NCBI RefSeq assembly: GCF_018131075.1
Contig: NZ_JAFCLS010000027.1
Location: forward strand, 1 to 64,000
Source: Bradyrhizobium sp. JYMT SZCCT0428
GTDB lineage: Bacteria; Pseudomonadota; Alphaproteobacteria; Rhizobiales; Xanthobacteraceae
Direction of reading: 5' to 3'
Length of the DNA stretch: 64,000 bases
The translations under genes and the position numbers were made by a program. Each line of letters starts with the position of its first letter. The first letter of the stretch is position 1. Shown one piece after another: positions 27,517-35,760 of this stretch. The notes below the pieces were generated by a model. It saw only the letters and a program-made list of their open reading frames with translations, had not been told where the DNA came from and did no database searches.

Positions 27517-27988
27517 CGGGAGCCTCCAGACGCGTCGAGCGCAGCCCGAAGAACCGGGGTCCGTTCCATCGGGTTCCGGTGATGGCAGTGGCGATCTCGG
27601 AAAGGCCGGCAAAGGTTTTGCCGCCGTAGGTAAAGCCATTGGCCACTACCATCACACGGTAGGTCCGCCGATTCCAAGTCCGCACCAATTCTGAGCCCGG
27701 CTTGATCCTCCGCGGCAAATCCAGCCGGCCATTGGGCTTCACTGAGGTGGCCGTCACCAGTTTGTCGAGCAGTCGCCTTGTTGTCAGGGGAAGGCCGCCG
27801 TAGGCCTTCTCCTGGATGATGTGCGCAATGCTCCGGCGCAGGAGGTCTGGACCGAAAGCCTTTGGCGGTTCGGTCCGGAATAGGTCGCGATAGCGTTTCC
27901 GCAGGTCAGCGATCGGCATTGTCGGCAGCCGACCCAGCTCTGATTCAACCGCCGGATCGGCCTCAATTGAACTATTCTTGGGTTTCAC
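27506..27988 (-). CDS. DUF2924 domain protein
   Basis: A 160-residue protein ending with the diagnostic DUF2924 segment TGTRWNGPRFFGLR, after GSELVRTWNRRTYRVMVV and GFTYGGKTFAGLSEIA. The N-terminal half is helical and basic with LLRRSIAHIIQEKAYGGL. It overlaps the recombinase gene (11 bp) and the DUF3489 gene (ATGA, 4 bp). The strict linkage to serine recombinases in many genomes suggests an accessory or directionality function, but no activity is established to my knowledge. Confidence 0.9.
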
Positions 27989-28332
27989 GACGATGCACCC
28001 GCTTTGGTGATCCGGAATATGCGGGTTCCGTTGACCTTCTCCGAGGCGAGGTGGAGCTTCATTTTCTTCTTGACCACACCGGCAAAGAAGCCTCGCACGG
28101 AGTGCTGCTGCCAGTCGGTTGCTTTCATAATCGCGGCGATCGTTGTGCCCTTTGGCTGCCGAAGTAGGCCGATTACCGTCTCCTGTTTCGATGAGCCACT
28201 TTTGGTTTTGCCTTTGGACGGAGCAACAGAGTGTCCAGCTGCGCCCTTGTCGGCGCTCCGCCTATGCCGTTTCACCCGTGCTCCCTTGGCGGTGCTCTTG
28301 GATGATTTCACTTTGGATTGCTTGGTGGCCAT
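27985..28332 (-). CDS. DUF3489 domain protein
   Basis: A 115-residue protein. The first 60 residues are very basic (KQSKVKSSKSTAKGARVKRH), suggesting nucleic-acid binding. The C-terminal half is the DUF3489 winged-helix-like domain with TVIGLLRQPKGTTIAAIMKA and ATDWQQHSVRGFFAGVVKKK. The ATG at 28330-28332 follows GGAGAG; the longer frame to 28377 lacks a ribosome site. It is the first gene of the DUF3489-DUF2924-recombinase operon. It may be the DNA-binding regulator of the cassette. Confidence 0.9.
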   Translation of the reverse strand: MATKQSKVKSSKSTAKGARVKRHRRSADKGAAGHSVAPSKGKTKSGSSKQETVIGLLRQPKGTTIAAIMKATDWQQHSVRGFFAGVVKKKMKLHLASEKVNGTRIFRITKAGASS

Positions 28333-28690
28333 CTGGCTCTCCATCTTTCGACAGCTCACATGCTGCCACCGACACAAGCCCCGCGATCATGCGGGGCGCG
28401 AGGAGAGGAAGCCGCGCACTATACCTGACGCAGGCTACTTCGAAGGCGTTCAGATCGTGGGCATTGCGCTCAGGTGCAACATTAACCACCGCAGCCCTCA
28501 ATAGTCGGCGATGCCACGGTTCGCCTGAGGCCGCGGCGAGTTTACTGACGCTCCTGTTGCGCCTGAAGTCCAACGAATTCGGAGCAATCTTGTGGCTCAT
28601 TTCTCGCTGTTTAGATCATGAATGTGCTGGGCGTGCGAAGGTCACACTCACTGCCGAATCGTGGTGCGGCTTTCTTTAAGCCGCTTACTT
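28333..28690. other. Intergenic region between terminase and recombinase cassettes
   Basis: No supported gene. It contains the hairpin at 28378-28397 and should contain the promoter of the DUF3489 operon. Confidence 0.45.
28378..28397 (-). terminator. GC-rich hairpin
   Basis: GCCCCGC (28378-28384) pairs perfectly with GCGGGGC (28391-28397) around GATCAT. There is no T tract. It lies 46 bases upstream of the DUF3489 start on the minus strand and downstream of the terminase gene, so it may end packaging-gene transcripts. Confidence 0.5.
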
Positions 28691-30106
28691 TTAAGGACCC
28701 CCGACCCAACGCATGCTGGTGTCGTAACTGAGCGGATCATACGCGAGCGCCTGTGTGATGCTATCGACTTGGTCGTCGTTTCTGCCTTGCGGAAACGTCA
28801 GTAACTCCGCTTCCAGCTCAGCTAGAAATGACGCCTCTCTCGGAAATAGGACGAGACCTTCCGCAAATTTGCCTGTTTGAACGTAGAGCCGGCCGATCTT
28901 GTCCCGGTCCACTGGAATGAGGTCTACATAGTAATGCCGGCTTTGATTGAGTTCCTGGGCGAGGGCGATACCGGTGGAAGCGTCCTCGATCAGAATTCTG
29001 CTCGGCTTGTAGCGCTCGGCGAGCTCTAATGCCGTGGCTCGCAACTGCGGGTATTCATAGCGGCCGCGGGTCAGATCGAGCAGATAGAAATACTTGTCGA
29101 CCACGAGCCAAGTCGTGCAAACTGACCAATCGTTTTGAGCCCCGTCTTTGGCGGCGGTATCCCAGCTCTGGATCACCGTGCCGCTCGTGAGCTCGGGAGC
29201 CACGTCGTAAGAGCGCAGCCAGTTTCGCTTGACCATGGCACCGCCGGCTGGAACGGGAGACTGCTGATATTGGGCGGCGAACACGTCCGGCCCAAGCGTC
29301 TGCTGCTGTTTGCGCAACGTGGCCAGCGATTCGTGAGCCTCATGCAGCGCTTCGCCCATCTTACGGTGATAGAATTGATTAATGCCAACGGGGATGTTTT
29401 CGTCCACTTCAGCGATCGCGGGTAGACTCAAGATCTCCCAGTCATCAGAGGAGCTCGATAGGAACCCCGAAAGATCGTCCAGGTGAACGCGCTGCATGAC
29501 CACGATGACGGCGCCTGTTGCCTTATTATCCAAGCGTGACATCAAAGTATTGGACACCCATTGATTGAGGGTATTGCGGCGGACCTCCGATTGCGCGTCT
29601 GCCGGCTTTTGTGGATCGTCAATGATAAAGAGATCGCCACCGAGGCCGGTAAGTGGACCCGACACAGACGTCGATTTTCGGAAACCGCGTTTGGTGGTGA
29701 TCAGTTCTCCTTCCGTGCTGCGCGTTATTCGCATGTTCGGAAAAGCCCGTTTATACCAAGGAGAGTGCACGACCGAGCGGAAGTCGCTGGCATGCTTGGC
29801 CGACAGGTCGTCACCATAACTGATTGCGAAAATACGACGCCAGGGCATTTGTCCTAACATGAATGCCGTGAATGCCACCGAGATCGTGAGCGACTTGAGA
29901 TGTCGGGGCGGCATATTGATAATGAGCCGGGTGATTTCGCCACGGCGAATGCGGTCGAGTTGATAGGCAATGGCCTGAATGTGCCAGTTCGGCAGAAACG
30001 GCGCGCCCGGGTTGAGGTACAGAACGCACCTGTGCAGAAAGCTTTCGAAATTACTGCGCAGAATCGTATCGATAGCCCGTTGAGCGTCTCGCGAATCGTT
30101 GGTCAT
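28691..30106 (-). CDS. terL: Phage terminase large subunit
   Basis: A 471-residue packaging ATPase-nuclease. The ATPase has a Walker A-like PPRHLKS at residues 66-72 and Walker B LFIIDDP at 159-165. The C-terminal nuclease shows SWDTAAKDGAQNDWSV, ILIEDASTG and NDDQVDSITQAL, supplying the three acidic positions expected of the RNase H fold. Its ATG lies three bases from the stop of the DUF5681 gene. In a phage it cuts and packs DNA into proheads. No portal, protease, capsid or tail genes accompany it in this window, so the set is a remnant or a satellite-like element. Confidence 0.92.
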   Translation of the reverse strand: MTNDSRDAQRAIDTILRSNFESFLHRCVLYLNPGAPFLPNWHIQAIAYQLDRIRRGEITRLIINMPPRHLKSLTISVAFTAFMLGQMPWRRIFAISYGDDLSAKHASDFRSVVHSPWYKRAFPNMRITRSTEGELITTKRGFRKSTSVSGPLTGLGGDLFIIDDPQKPADAQSEVRRNTLNQWVSNTLMSRLDNKATGAVIVVMQRVHLDDLSGFLSSSSDDWEILSLPAIAEVDENIPVGINQFYHRKMGEALHEAHESLATLRKQQQTLGPDVFAAQYQQSPVPAGGAMVKRNWLRSYDVAPELTSGTVIQSWDTAAKDGAQNDWSVCTTWLVVDKYFYLLDLTRGRYEYPQLRATALELAERYKPSRILIEDASTGIALAQELNQSRHYYVDLIPVDRDKIGRLYVQTGKFAEGLVLFPREASFLAELEAELLTFPQGRNDDQVDSITQALAYDPLSYDTSMRWVGGP

Positions 30107-30108
30107 GA

Positions 30109-30519
30109 CTAGCCCTCATTGTTTGAACGATACTTTTGCAGGTACGCCTCCAATACGGCCTCATCGTCTTCGCTGAGCCCTGACTCCATAGTTCCCCCGG
30201 ACGTCGCCGCCTGATAGCGGTTGAGGATGAAAGCGGCGCTCTTGGTATTGCCCTTCAGTCCATCTTCGATGATGCGACGGAATATGGCTTCCAGAATGGT
30301 AATTCTTCGCGCTTTGCCGCGCTCGTTCAGGCCGACCTGCTGTTGAAGCAGTTCCAACAGGATCGTTTCCGGATTCTTGGCGCCCTTGGGTCGTCCTTTC
30401 GGATTGCCGCTTTTCCCTGGCTTGAACTGATGCTCGCGAGGTGGTTTTCCGTATCCGACGTCGTCCCGCTCCCCAGCACGCTTCTTAGCCGGCGGGGTTC
30501 GTTTCCTCGCTTTGATCAT
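30109..30519 (-). CDS. DUF5681 domain protein, probable small-terminase partner
   Basis: A 136-residue protein with the diagnostic DUF5681 N terminus: a basic stretch, then FKPGKSGNPKGRPKGAKN, then a helical C-terminal part. These proteins are encoded directly before large terminase genes in alphaproteobacterial prophages and are thought to recognise DNA. It overlaps the methyltransferase stop region by 4 bp upstream and ends three bases before terL. The role as a small terminase is inferred from position. Confidence 0.85.
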   Translation of the reverse strand: MIKARKRTPPAKKRAGERDDVGYGKPPREHQFKPGKSGNPKGRPKGAKNPETILLELLQQQVGLNERGKARRITILEAIFRRIIEDGLKGNTKSAAFILNRYQAATSGGTMESGLSEDDEAVLEAYLQKYRSNNEG

Positions 30520-31838
30520 TTCGCCCTCACACGTTTCGCGGAGGGGCGGGTAGCGGCCACCTCGTGGAAGGTCTGGCCGGTCGCCTTCAGAACTGCATCT
30601 CGCCTGGTAAAATTCTGCCAGCGCCGGATGGCGGCATCGACGTAGAGCGGATCGATCTCGACGCCGTAAGCGCGGCGACCGACCCGTTCGGCGGCAAGGA
30701 TCGTTGTTCCAGATCCGATAAAGGGATCGAGAATGATGTCGCCGCGACTTGAGCAGTCACGCATCGCGTCTGCGACGAGCGAAACCGGCTTTACAGTCGG
30801 ATGAACTGATAGATCGTCGAGGTGGCCGGTGCGGAAGGTATTTACGCCGGCATAGGTCCAGACGTTTGAACGGTTTCGGCCATGCCGGCCTAGTTCGATG
30901 TTGTTTTGGTGCGGACCTTCGCCGTTCTTAAATACGAGGATGAGTTCATGCTGCGATCGATAGAAACTGCCCTGACCTGCATTGGTCTTGGCCCAAACAA
31001 CGAGATTCTTAAACTCAGTATACACCTCGTTGCCCGCTGCCATTGCTTCGCCAAGATGGCGCCAATCCATGCAGACGTAATGAATCGAGCCCTCGCGGGA
31101 ATATTGCGCGGCTAGAGAGAAAGTTCTCGTAAGGAAACTAGTGAATTCGTCTCGTGACATTTCGCCGGACGCAGACGCAAATTCACGATGCTTGATCTTC
31201 CCGCGACCTTGCACAGAAGCAATGCGAACATTGTACGGCGGATCGGCGAAGACCATGGCGGCGCGGTTGCGCCCCATCAGCGCACCCAGTTGGGCGACGT
31301 TAGTTGCGTCGCCACAAAGCAATCGGTTCTCGCCGAGCGCCCAATAGTCATCTTTTCGGCTAACTGGGATCTGCTCGATGTGAGGGATATCATCAGCATC
31401 GTCTCGCTCGCGATCAACGAGGTCACCCAAGAGGGCGTCGATCTCAGCTGGTTCAAAGCCGGTAATCTCAAGGTCGAGACTACACTCGGGGAGTAGCGTC
31501 GCTAATTCGCCGAGTTCGGCAGCCAGAACGGCACGATCCCAACCAGAATTGGCAGCGATCTTATTGTCTGCCAAGGCGAGAGCGCGCTTCGCTGCATCGC
31601 TTAGGTCGGACATCACGATGACCGGGACTTTATTGAGGCCTAGCTGGATCGCCGCTTGCCAGCGGCCGTGACCGCAAATGATTTGGCCGTTATCGTCAAC
31701 TAAAATCGGATACGTCCAATTAAATCTCAGTATGCTGTTCGCGATCTGGTGAATTTGCTTCTTGGAGTGGGTTCGAGCGTTACGCTTATTCGGCCGCAAA
31801 TTGCGGACGTTCATCATAGTAATGCGATCGAGAGTCAT
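30516..31838 (-). CDS. ParB-like/DNA methyltransferase fusion of phage type
   Basis: A 440-residue fusion. Residues 1-100 form a ParB/Srx-type nuclease-like domain (LRPNKRNARTHSKKQIHQIA, ICGHGRWQAAIQLGL, ALADNKIAANSGWD). Residues 150-430 form a beta-class DNA methyltransferase: the catalytic motif VFADPPYNVR precedes the target-recognition region, and the AdoMet-binding motif DPFIGSGTT is near the C terminus. Beta-class enzymes modify adenine N6 or cytosine N4. I choose the ATG at 31836-31838, which follows GGAG, over the upstream ATG at 31848. It probably marks phage DNA against restriction and is the first gene of the packaging operon. Confidence 0.9.
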   Translation of the reverse strand: MTLDRITMMNVRNLRPNKRNARTHSKKQIHQIANSILRFNWTYPILVDDNGQIICGHGRWQAAIQLGLNKVPVIVMSDLSDAAKRALALADNKIAANSGWDRAVLAAELGELATLLPECSLDLEITGFEPAEIDALLGDLVDRERDDADDIPHIEQIPVSRKDDYWALGENRLLCGDATNVAQLGALMGRNRAAMVFADPPYNVRIASVQGRGKIKHREFASASGEMSRDEFTSFLTRTFSLAAQYSREGSIHYVCMDWRHLGEAMAAGNEVYTEFKNLVVWAKTNAGQGSFYRSQHELILVFKNGEGPHQNNIELGRHGRNRSNVWTYAGVNTFRTGHLDDLSVHPTVKPVSLVADAMRDCSSRGDIILDPFIGSGTTILAAERVGRRAYGVEIDPLYVDAAIRRWQNFTRRDAVLKATGQTFHEVAATRPSAKRVRAK

Positions 31839-31960
31839 AGCGAGCTCCATTCGAATAACGAAAGAAGCTCCGTATATTCATCATTTTTGCCGGGTTGACA
31901 GCAAACTTGATCCAACTCCGATTGTGGCGAGCCAACTTGAAATGTGGCAGCATTGGATGC

Positions 31961-32782
31961 TCAGGTTCGACGAGACCTTTTAGCAGGAATTCGCATTCCA
32001 AATTTTCTCAGCGTGTCTGCGATCTTTTGTTCCGAAACAGTTGCGAATTCGGGAGCGCGGTCGGCAATATGGGCTTTGATGACTTTCAATTGGGGGACAT
32101 CGAGGCCGGCAAGCTTGCTGCAATCGATAAAGCCGACGTAAGGATCGTCCTCCGGATGGCCGAAAAACACCTCTCCGGTTGAGTACGAGCATTTATCCAA
32201 AGCATCCATTTGCGATATCGTGAGAGCAACGATTGTGAGATCAAGGGCGCTGACCCCGTAAGGAAGCAGCGCCGGTGTGATCTCGACGGCGCGCATCAAT
32301 GTGCCGTCTTGCAACTCGACGTTTCCTTTCTCGTCTAGAGTTGCACCCTCTAGCCGGCCGATATCGTCGATTAACAATTCAGCCTGTAAAGTAGCCTTGA
32401 ATTTGGTAGCAGTTGGCAGTTTGACGATGAAGGTCTTTCGATGGGCCGCGCTTTCAAACGAAACCCACGTAAGGCTAACGACGTCGCCCGAGGGTAGCCG
32501 CATCCGGCCAAGTTGAATTTCACCGCGGTCGTCCCCATTGAAGCCGACGCTTTTTTGCAGAACATCGATCGCGTCAGCGATTGTTCGTCGCTTCTTCCAT
32601 TCCTTTTCGCCGAGCACTTCGTATTCTGACATGCTGGACGGCCCAATCCGTGCCGATGGTAGCTGGTGAACGAGCTTAAAGCGGCAGCTGCTATGGAGCA
32701 GATATACTTGATTCCGGGGGAATTCAATGTCGATGGGACGATGTTTAGATTCGCGTAATGAGCGGTTATGGAACGTAGCCAT
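31961..32782 (-). CDS. Hypothetical protein of the phage-like segment, 273 residues
   Basis: I do not recognise the family. The protein is soluble, of mixed charge, without signal peptide or membrane helix. The region after MSEYEVLGEKEWKKRRTIAD looks the best ordered, so the real start may be the ATG at 32630-32632 (223 residues). The C terminus ends in a basic tail (PAKRSRR). It lies about 120 bp upstream of the methyltransferase gene on the same strand, so it may belong to the packaging operon or mark the island edge next to dps. No catalytic motif is evident. Confidence 0.6.
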   Translation of the reverse strand: MATFHNRSLRESKHRPIDIEFPRNQVYLLHSSCRFKLVHQLPSARIGPSSMSEYEVLGEKEWKKRRTIADAIDVLQKSVGFNGDDRGEIQLGRMRLPSGDVVSLTWVSFESAAHRKTFIVKLPTATKFKATLQAELLIDDIGRLEGATLDEKGNVELQDGTLMRAVEITPALLPYGVSALDLTIVALTISQMDALDKCSYSTGEVFFGHPEDDPYVGFIDCSKLAGLDVPQLKVIKAHIADRAPEFATVSEQKIADTLRKFGMRIPAKRSRRT

Positions 32783-32860
32783 CTAGGCGCCCCATCTTGG
32801 ATGCCAGCAATTGATTCAGTGCGTCGGTAGGCAGGCGCGGCAACTGCGGCACGATGGGTT

Positions 32861-33358
32861 TCAGCCACCGCGCCTGGTCGTCTCGAACAAAAACCAGACC
32901 CTCCGTTCGCCTTCGTCGATCCAATTCTCGAGAAGGCTCGCGCCGGCGAGATCGCCCTTTTCATCGCAGAGCGCGTGTGCCTTGCGCATGTTTCCCACGA
33001 GAAACGCGTTGTCCTTGCGCAGTTCTTCCAGCATGTCGGCGGGTCGAACGTCGGCCTCATCGTTGTCGCTCAAACGCTGGCATCTTGCAATATGACCGAT
33101 CGATCTGATCGTGGTGCCGCCCATCTTTCTCACGCGCTCGGCGATCGCGTCCGTCGTCGCGAAAATCTGCTCGCTCTGGTCGTCAAGCAGCAAATGATAA
33201 TCGCGGAAATGCGGCCCCGAAATGTGCCAATGAAAGTTCTTCGTCTTGACGAAAAGAGCGAACATGTCCGCCAAGAGCCGCGTGAAGGACTCGGAAAGCG
33301 CCTGAACAGCATCGTCGGAGAAGCCGGCTGAAGTCTCAAGTGCGGCAAGTGCAGTCAT
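32861..33358 (-). CDS. dps: Dps/ferritin-like stress protein
   Basis: A 165-residue member of the Dps family, which stores iron, detoxifies peroxide and protects DNA. The ferroxidase signature KTKNFHWHISGPHFRDYH and the following LLDDQSEQIFATTDAIAERV are intact, with the partner residues further along in the second helix pair. I start it at the ATG 33356-33358 because GGAG precedes it by nine bases and the length then fits the family; upstream ATGs at 33400 and 33454 are in frame, and the latter would overlap the neighbouring gene. Cytoplasmic dodecamer expected. The 3' neighbour is the phage-like island. Confidence 0.9.
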   Translation of the reverse strand: MTALAALETSAGFSDDAVQALSESFTRLLADMFALFVKTKNFHWHISGPHFRDYHLLLDDQSEQIFATTDAIAERVRKMGGTTIRSIGHIARCQRLSDNDEADVRPADMLEELRKDNAFLVGNMRKAHALCDEKGDLAGASLLENWIDEGERRVWFLFETTRRGG

Positions 33359-33413
33359 TTCGTCGATCTCCAACTCGTGGCGGGTCAGGTCGTGGATCAT
33401 CGGCGGGAAGACG

Positions 33414-33788
33414 CTAGTTCCGCTGAGCGGTCCAATACCCTGAACAACGCGCATTTCCCGAATAGCCGCTCCATCTGCCGCCGCCGGAGTTGCTCGAGAG
33501 CCGGCCCGAGCCGGACGCGTACTTGTCGTGAACGGTTACCGAAGCACGAACGGCACCCGAACGCGCCACATAGCCTTTGAACCTCACCAGATTTGGATGG
33601 GTGACGATCCCATCAGCGATGTTAACAGAGAAGCTATAGGTCGGGTCGCACGTGCCTCTCTGCGTCACAAACTGAAGCTCCCAGGGACCGTCGTAGGCCG
33701 AGCGAGCCTGCGCGCCGCAGGTCAAAGCAACAAGCGAGACTGCGGCGGCGGTCATACAGAGCGAGGGATTCTTCATCATCATCATCAT
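33414..33788 (-). CDS. Secreted hypothetical protein with five start methionines
   Basis: A protein of about 124 residues with a signal peptide (CMTAAAVSLVALTCGAQARS) and a mature domain with AYDGPWELQFVTQRGTCDPT, a Gly/Ser-rich segment and a C-terminal CSGYWTAQR. Three cysteines in the mature part. Such small exported proteins are common in Bradyrhizobium, but I know no function. The gene starts with five ATG codons in a row (33774-33788 on the plus strand reads CAT five times), and GGAGAC precedes the first one. Real start is probably the first or second ATG. Confidence 0.75.
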   Translation of the reverse strand: MMMMMKNPSLCMTAAAVSLVALTCGAQARSAYDGPWELQFVTQRGTCDPTYSFSVNIADGIVTHPNLVRFKGYVARSGAVRASVTVHDKYASGSGRLSSNSGGGRWSGYSGNARCSGYWTAQRN

Positions 33789-33929
33789 GTCTCCGAGACG
33801 TTATGGGCGTTGCCACGGGTATATCGGGAAGAAGAGTGTGAACTATTGTTCAAAACTGCCTCAATCGTTCGCGATTGTCTTGAGGCCGTCCAGGTTGGTG
33901 GCCGCCGTTGCAAACTGCAATCCAGGGCG

Positions 33930-34301
33930 TCAAACGCCTATGAGGACTTGCTGCAGGCAGTTCACCAAAGTTTGTGCCTCGAAGGGCTTGCGGAGAAAGC
34001 AGGTCGCCCCGCTGGACATCGCTTTCTCCTCGGTGCCGGGTTCGGTGCGGGCGGTGATCATGATCACCGGCAGCGAAGAATGGCGAATGCCGAGCTCACG
34101 TTTCAATTCGAAACCGTTCATTCCGGGCATTTGGATGTCGGTGATGGCGCAGGCAAATTTTCCAAGATCGCTCGATGCGAGAAAATCCTCGGCCGATGCA
34201 AAGTCGCGCACTTCGTAGCCCAGCGAGCGAACAAGCCCGACCAGCGCTTCGCGCATGGCAGTGTCGTCATCGACGATCGAAATCAGGTGGCCAGCCGTCA
34301 T
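33930..34301 (-). CDS. Lone receiver-domain response regulator
   Basis: A 123-residue CheY-like receiver with no output domain. The acidic pair is in SIVDDD, the phospho-acceptor aspartate in ITDIQMPGMNG, the switch threonine in MITARTE, and the conserved lysine in FLRKPFE. Sequence is of the FixJ receiver type. Such proteins either relay phosphate or compete with full regulators for a kinase. It is encoded 74 bp downstream of a FixJ-like regulator on the same strand, near a histidine kinase, and resembles the lone receiver at 53612. Confidence 0.9.
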   Translation of the reverse strand: MTAGHLISIVDDDTAMREALVGLVRSLGYEVRDFASAEDFLASSDLGKFACAITDIQMPGMNGFELKRELGIRHSSLPVIMITARTEPGTEEKAMSSGATCFLRKPFEAQTLVNCLQQVLIGV

Positions 34302-34375
34302 CCGCAGGTCTCCCAGTGTGCTGGCGGCCGCCGAAATGTTTCATTGTCGTGACGAATGTGCATGGATGAGCTCTC

Positions 34376-35005
34376 TCAACGTGTCCGGTTCTTCAATGTA
34401 TCCGCCATGCGGACCAGTTCAGCCAACGAACGGGCTCCCATCTTTCGCATCGCTGCGCCGCGATGAATTTTGACCGTTACCTCACTCAAGCCAAGTTCAC
34501 CCGCGATCTGCTTGTTCATCTTGCCCGCGGTCACCAACGCCATCACTTCGCGCTCGCGCGGGGACAGCGTGACGTAACGATCGACGATGGCGACCGCTTG
34601 CTGCTCACTGGCGCGTTGCAGTCGGTCGCGGTTAATCGCCGCCGTCACCGCGTCGATCATGTCCTGGTCGCGGAACGGCTTTGGCAGGAAGTCGACCGCG
34701 CCGGCCTTCATGGCACGCACCGACATCGGTATGTCGCCGTGTCCCGTCATCAGGATCACGGGCAAGGGTACCCCGAGCCTGACCAACTCCGCCTGAAAGT
34801 CCAGGCCGTTGGTCCCAGGCAGGCGGATGTCGAGCACGATGCATCCCGGAGCGTCCAGGTCGTCAGCCCTCAGAAAGTCCACGGTTGAACGGTATGCTCT
34901 CGCGTTCAATCCCACGGAGCGCAGCACGCTGCTCAGCCCATCGCCGAGATCCGGATCGTCATCGACGATGTGCACAACGGGAGACTCGTCTGGCGGGTCG
35001 GGCAT
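34376..35005 (-). CDS. FixJ-family response regulator
   Basis: A 209-residue two-domain regulator. The receiver (about 8-125) has HIVDDDPDLGD, the acceptor in VLDIRLPGTNG, MTGHGDIPMSVRAMKAGAVD and LPKPF. The LuxR-type helix-turn-helix is at about 140-200 (LSPREREVMALVTAGKMNKQ then IAGELGLSEVTVK). I start at the ATG 35003-35005, preceded by GGTGG, where the family begins; a longer frame to 35107 is open. The kinase at 35750, on the same strand but separated by an AraC gene, is the likely partner. Target genes are unknown; the flanking decarboxylase and efflux genes are candidates. Confidence 0.92.
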   Translation of the reverse strand: MPDPPDESPVVHIVDDDPDLGDGLSSVLRSVGLNARAYRSTVDFLRADDLDAPGCIVLDIRLPGTNGLDFQAELVRLGVPLPVILMTGHGDIPMSVRAMKAGAVDFLPKPFRDQDMIDAVTAAINRDRLQRASEQQAVAIVDRYVTLSPREREVMALVTAGKMNKQIAGELGLSEVTVKIHRGAAMRKMGARSLAELVRMADTLKNRTR

Positions 35006-35292
35006 GCAACGTTCCACCCAGTAATGAGAGTAAGCCTCCATAGCACGGCAAAAGCCGCCAATGTCATCACACGAAGGTATGGTCGGTGATGGCAGGTCGT
35101 TTTCCAACAGCGGTCAACCGCTGGCGCGGAGGGCATGACCTACGCTCACACTAAGGTGTGAGGGTGATGAGACGCATCGACGATTGGCGTCACGAGAGGT
35201 AGCGGCCATCCTTAGTTTCACAATCAGGCATGAGACCTCGCATTGCGTGCTCAATGCCAGGCAAGTGCGACGTAGCAAATCGGGAGCAGCTG

Positions 35293-35760
35293 ATGTTGAG
35301 GATCATGAATGAGCTGGAAAGCGAAGGTTCCACAGAGGCGTTTCGGCCGGTCAGTCTCCAACCGGAAGCGAATTTGCCGGTACCGCACCTGCTTCCGTCC
35401 GGCGCGATGGTGACGGCGGGCCTTGCCCGCGGCGGACTACCCCCAAGGGTGCTGCGGCGGATTCGCGAATATATCGAAGACAATATCGACCAGCGGATTA
35501 GCGTAGAGCTGCTGGCAGGATTGGCAAAGCTATCGGTTTGCTATTTCGTGCGGGCCTTCAAGCAGTCCACCGGTATCACGCCTCACGACTACCTGATACG
35601 GCAACGTGTGGAGAAGACCAAGCAACTGCTTTCGGACACCGACATGCCTCTGTCGGAAATCGCGCTTACCGCGGGCTTTGCAGATCAAAGCCATTTTGCC
35701 CGGCGCTTTCGTCAGCATGTCGGAATGTCGCCGCGCCACTATCGCTGGTCTAGTCCGTAG
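35293..35760 (+). CDS. AraC-family transcriptional regulator, short form
   Basis: A protein of about 155 residues with a C-terminal AraC double helix-turn-helix (RIREYIEDNIDQRISVELLA, then ISVELLAGLAKLSVCYFVRA and the ending GMSPRHYRW). The N-terminal part is short and has no ligand-binding cupin. GGGAG before the ATG at 35293 supports this start; an ATG at 35230 is also in frame. The DNA-binding part is clearly related to the C terminus of the GAF-AraC protein at 46296. It converges with the kinase gene and overlaps its 3' end by 11 bp. Confidence 0.88.
   Translation: MLRIMNELESEGSTEAFRPVSLQPEANLPVPHLLPSGAMVTAGLARGGLPPRVLRRIREYIEDNIDQRISVELLAGLAKLSVCYFVRAFKQSTGITPHDYLIRQRVEKTKQLLSDTDMPLSEIALTAGFADQSHFARRFRQHVGMSPRHYRWSSP

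Noticed and set aside
28143..28679. Plus-strand frame across the DUF3489 gene and spacer
   Set aside because: Overlaps a well supported gene antisense and shows no recognisable sequence.
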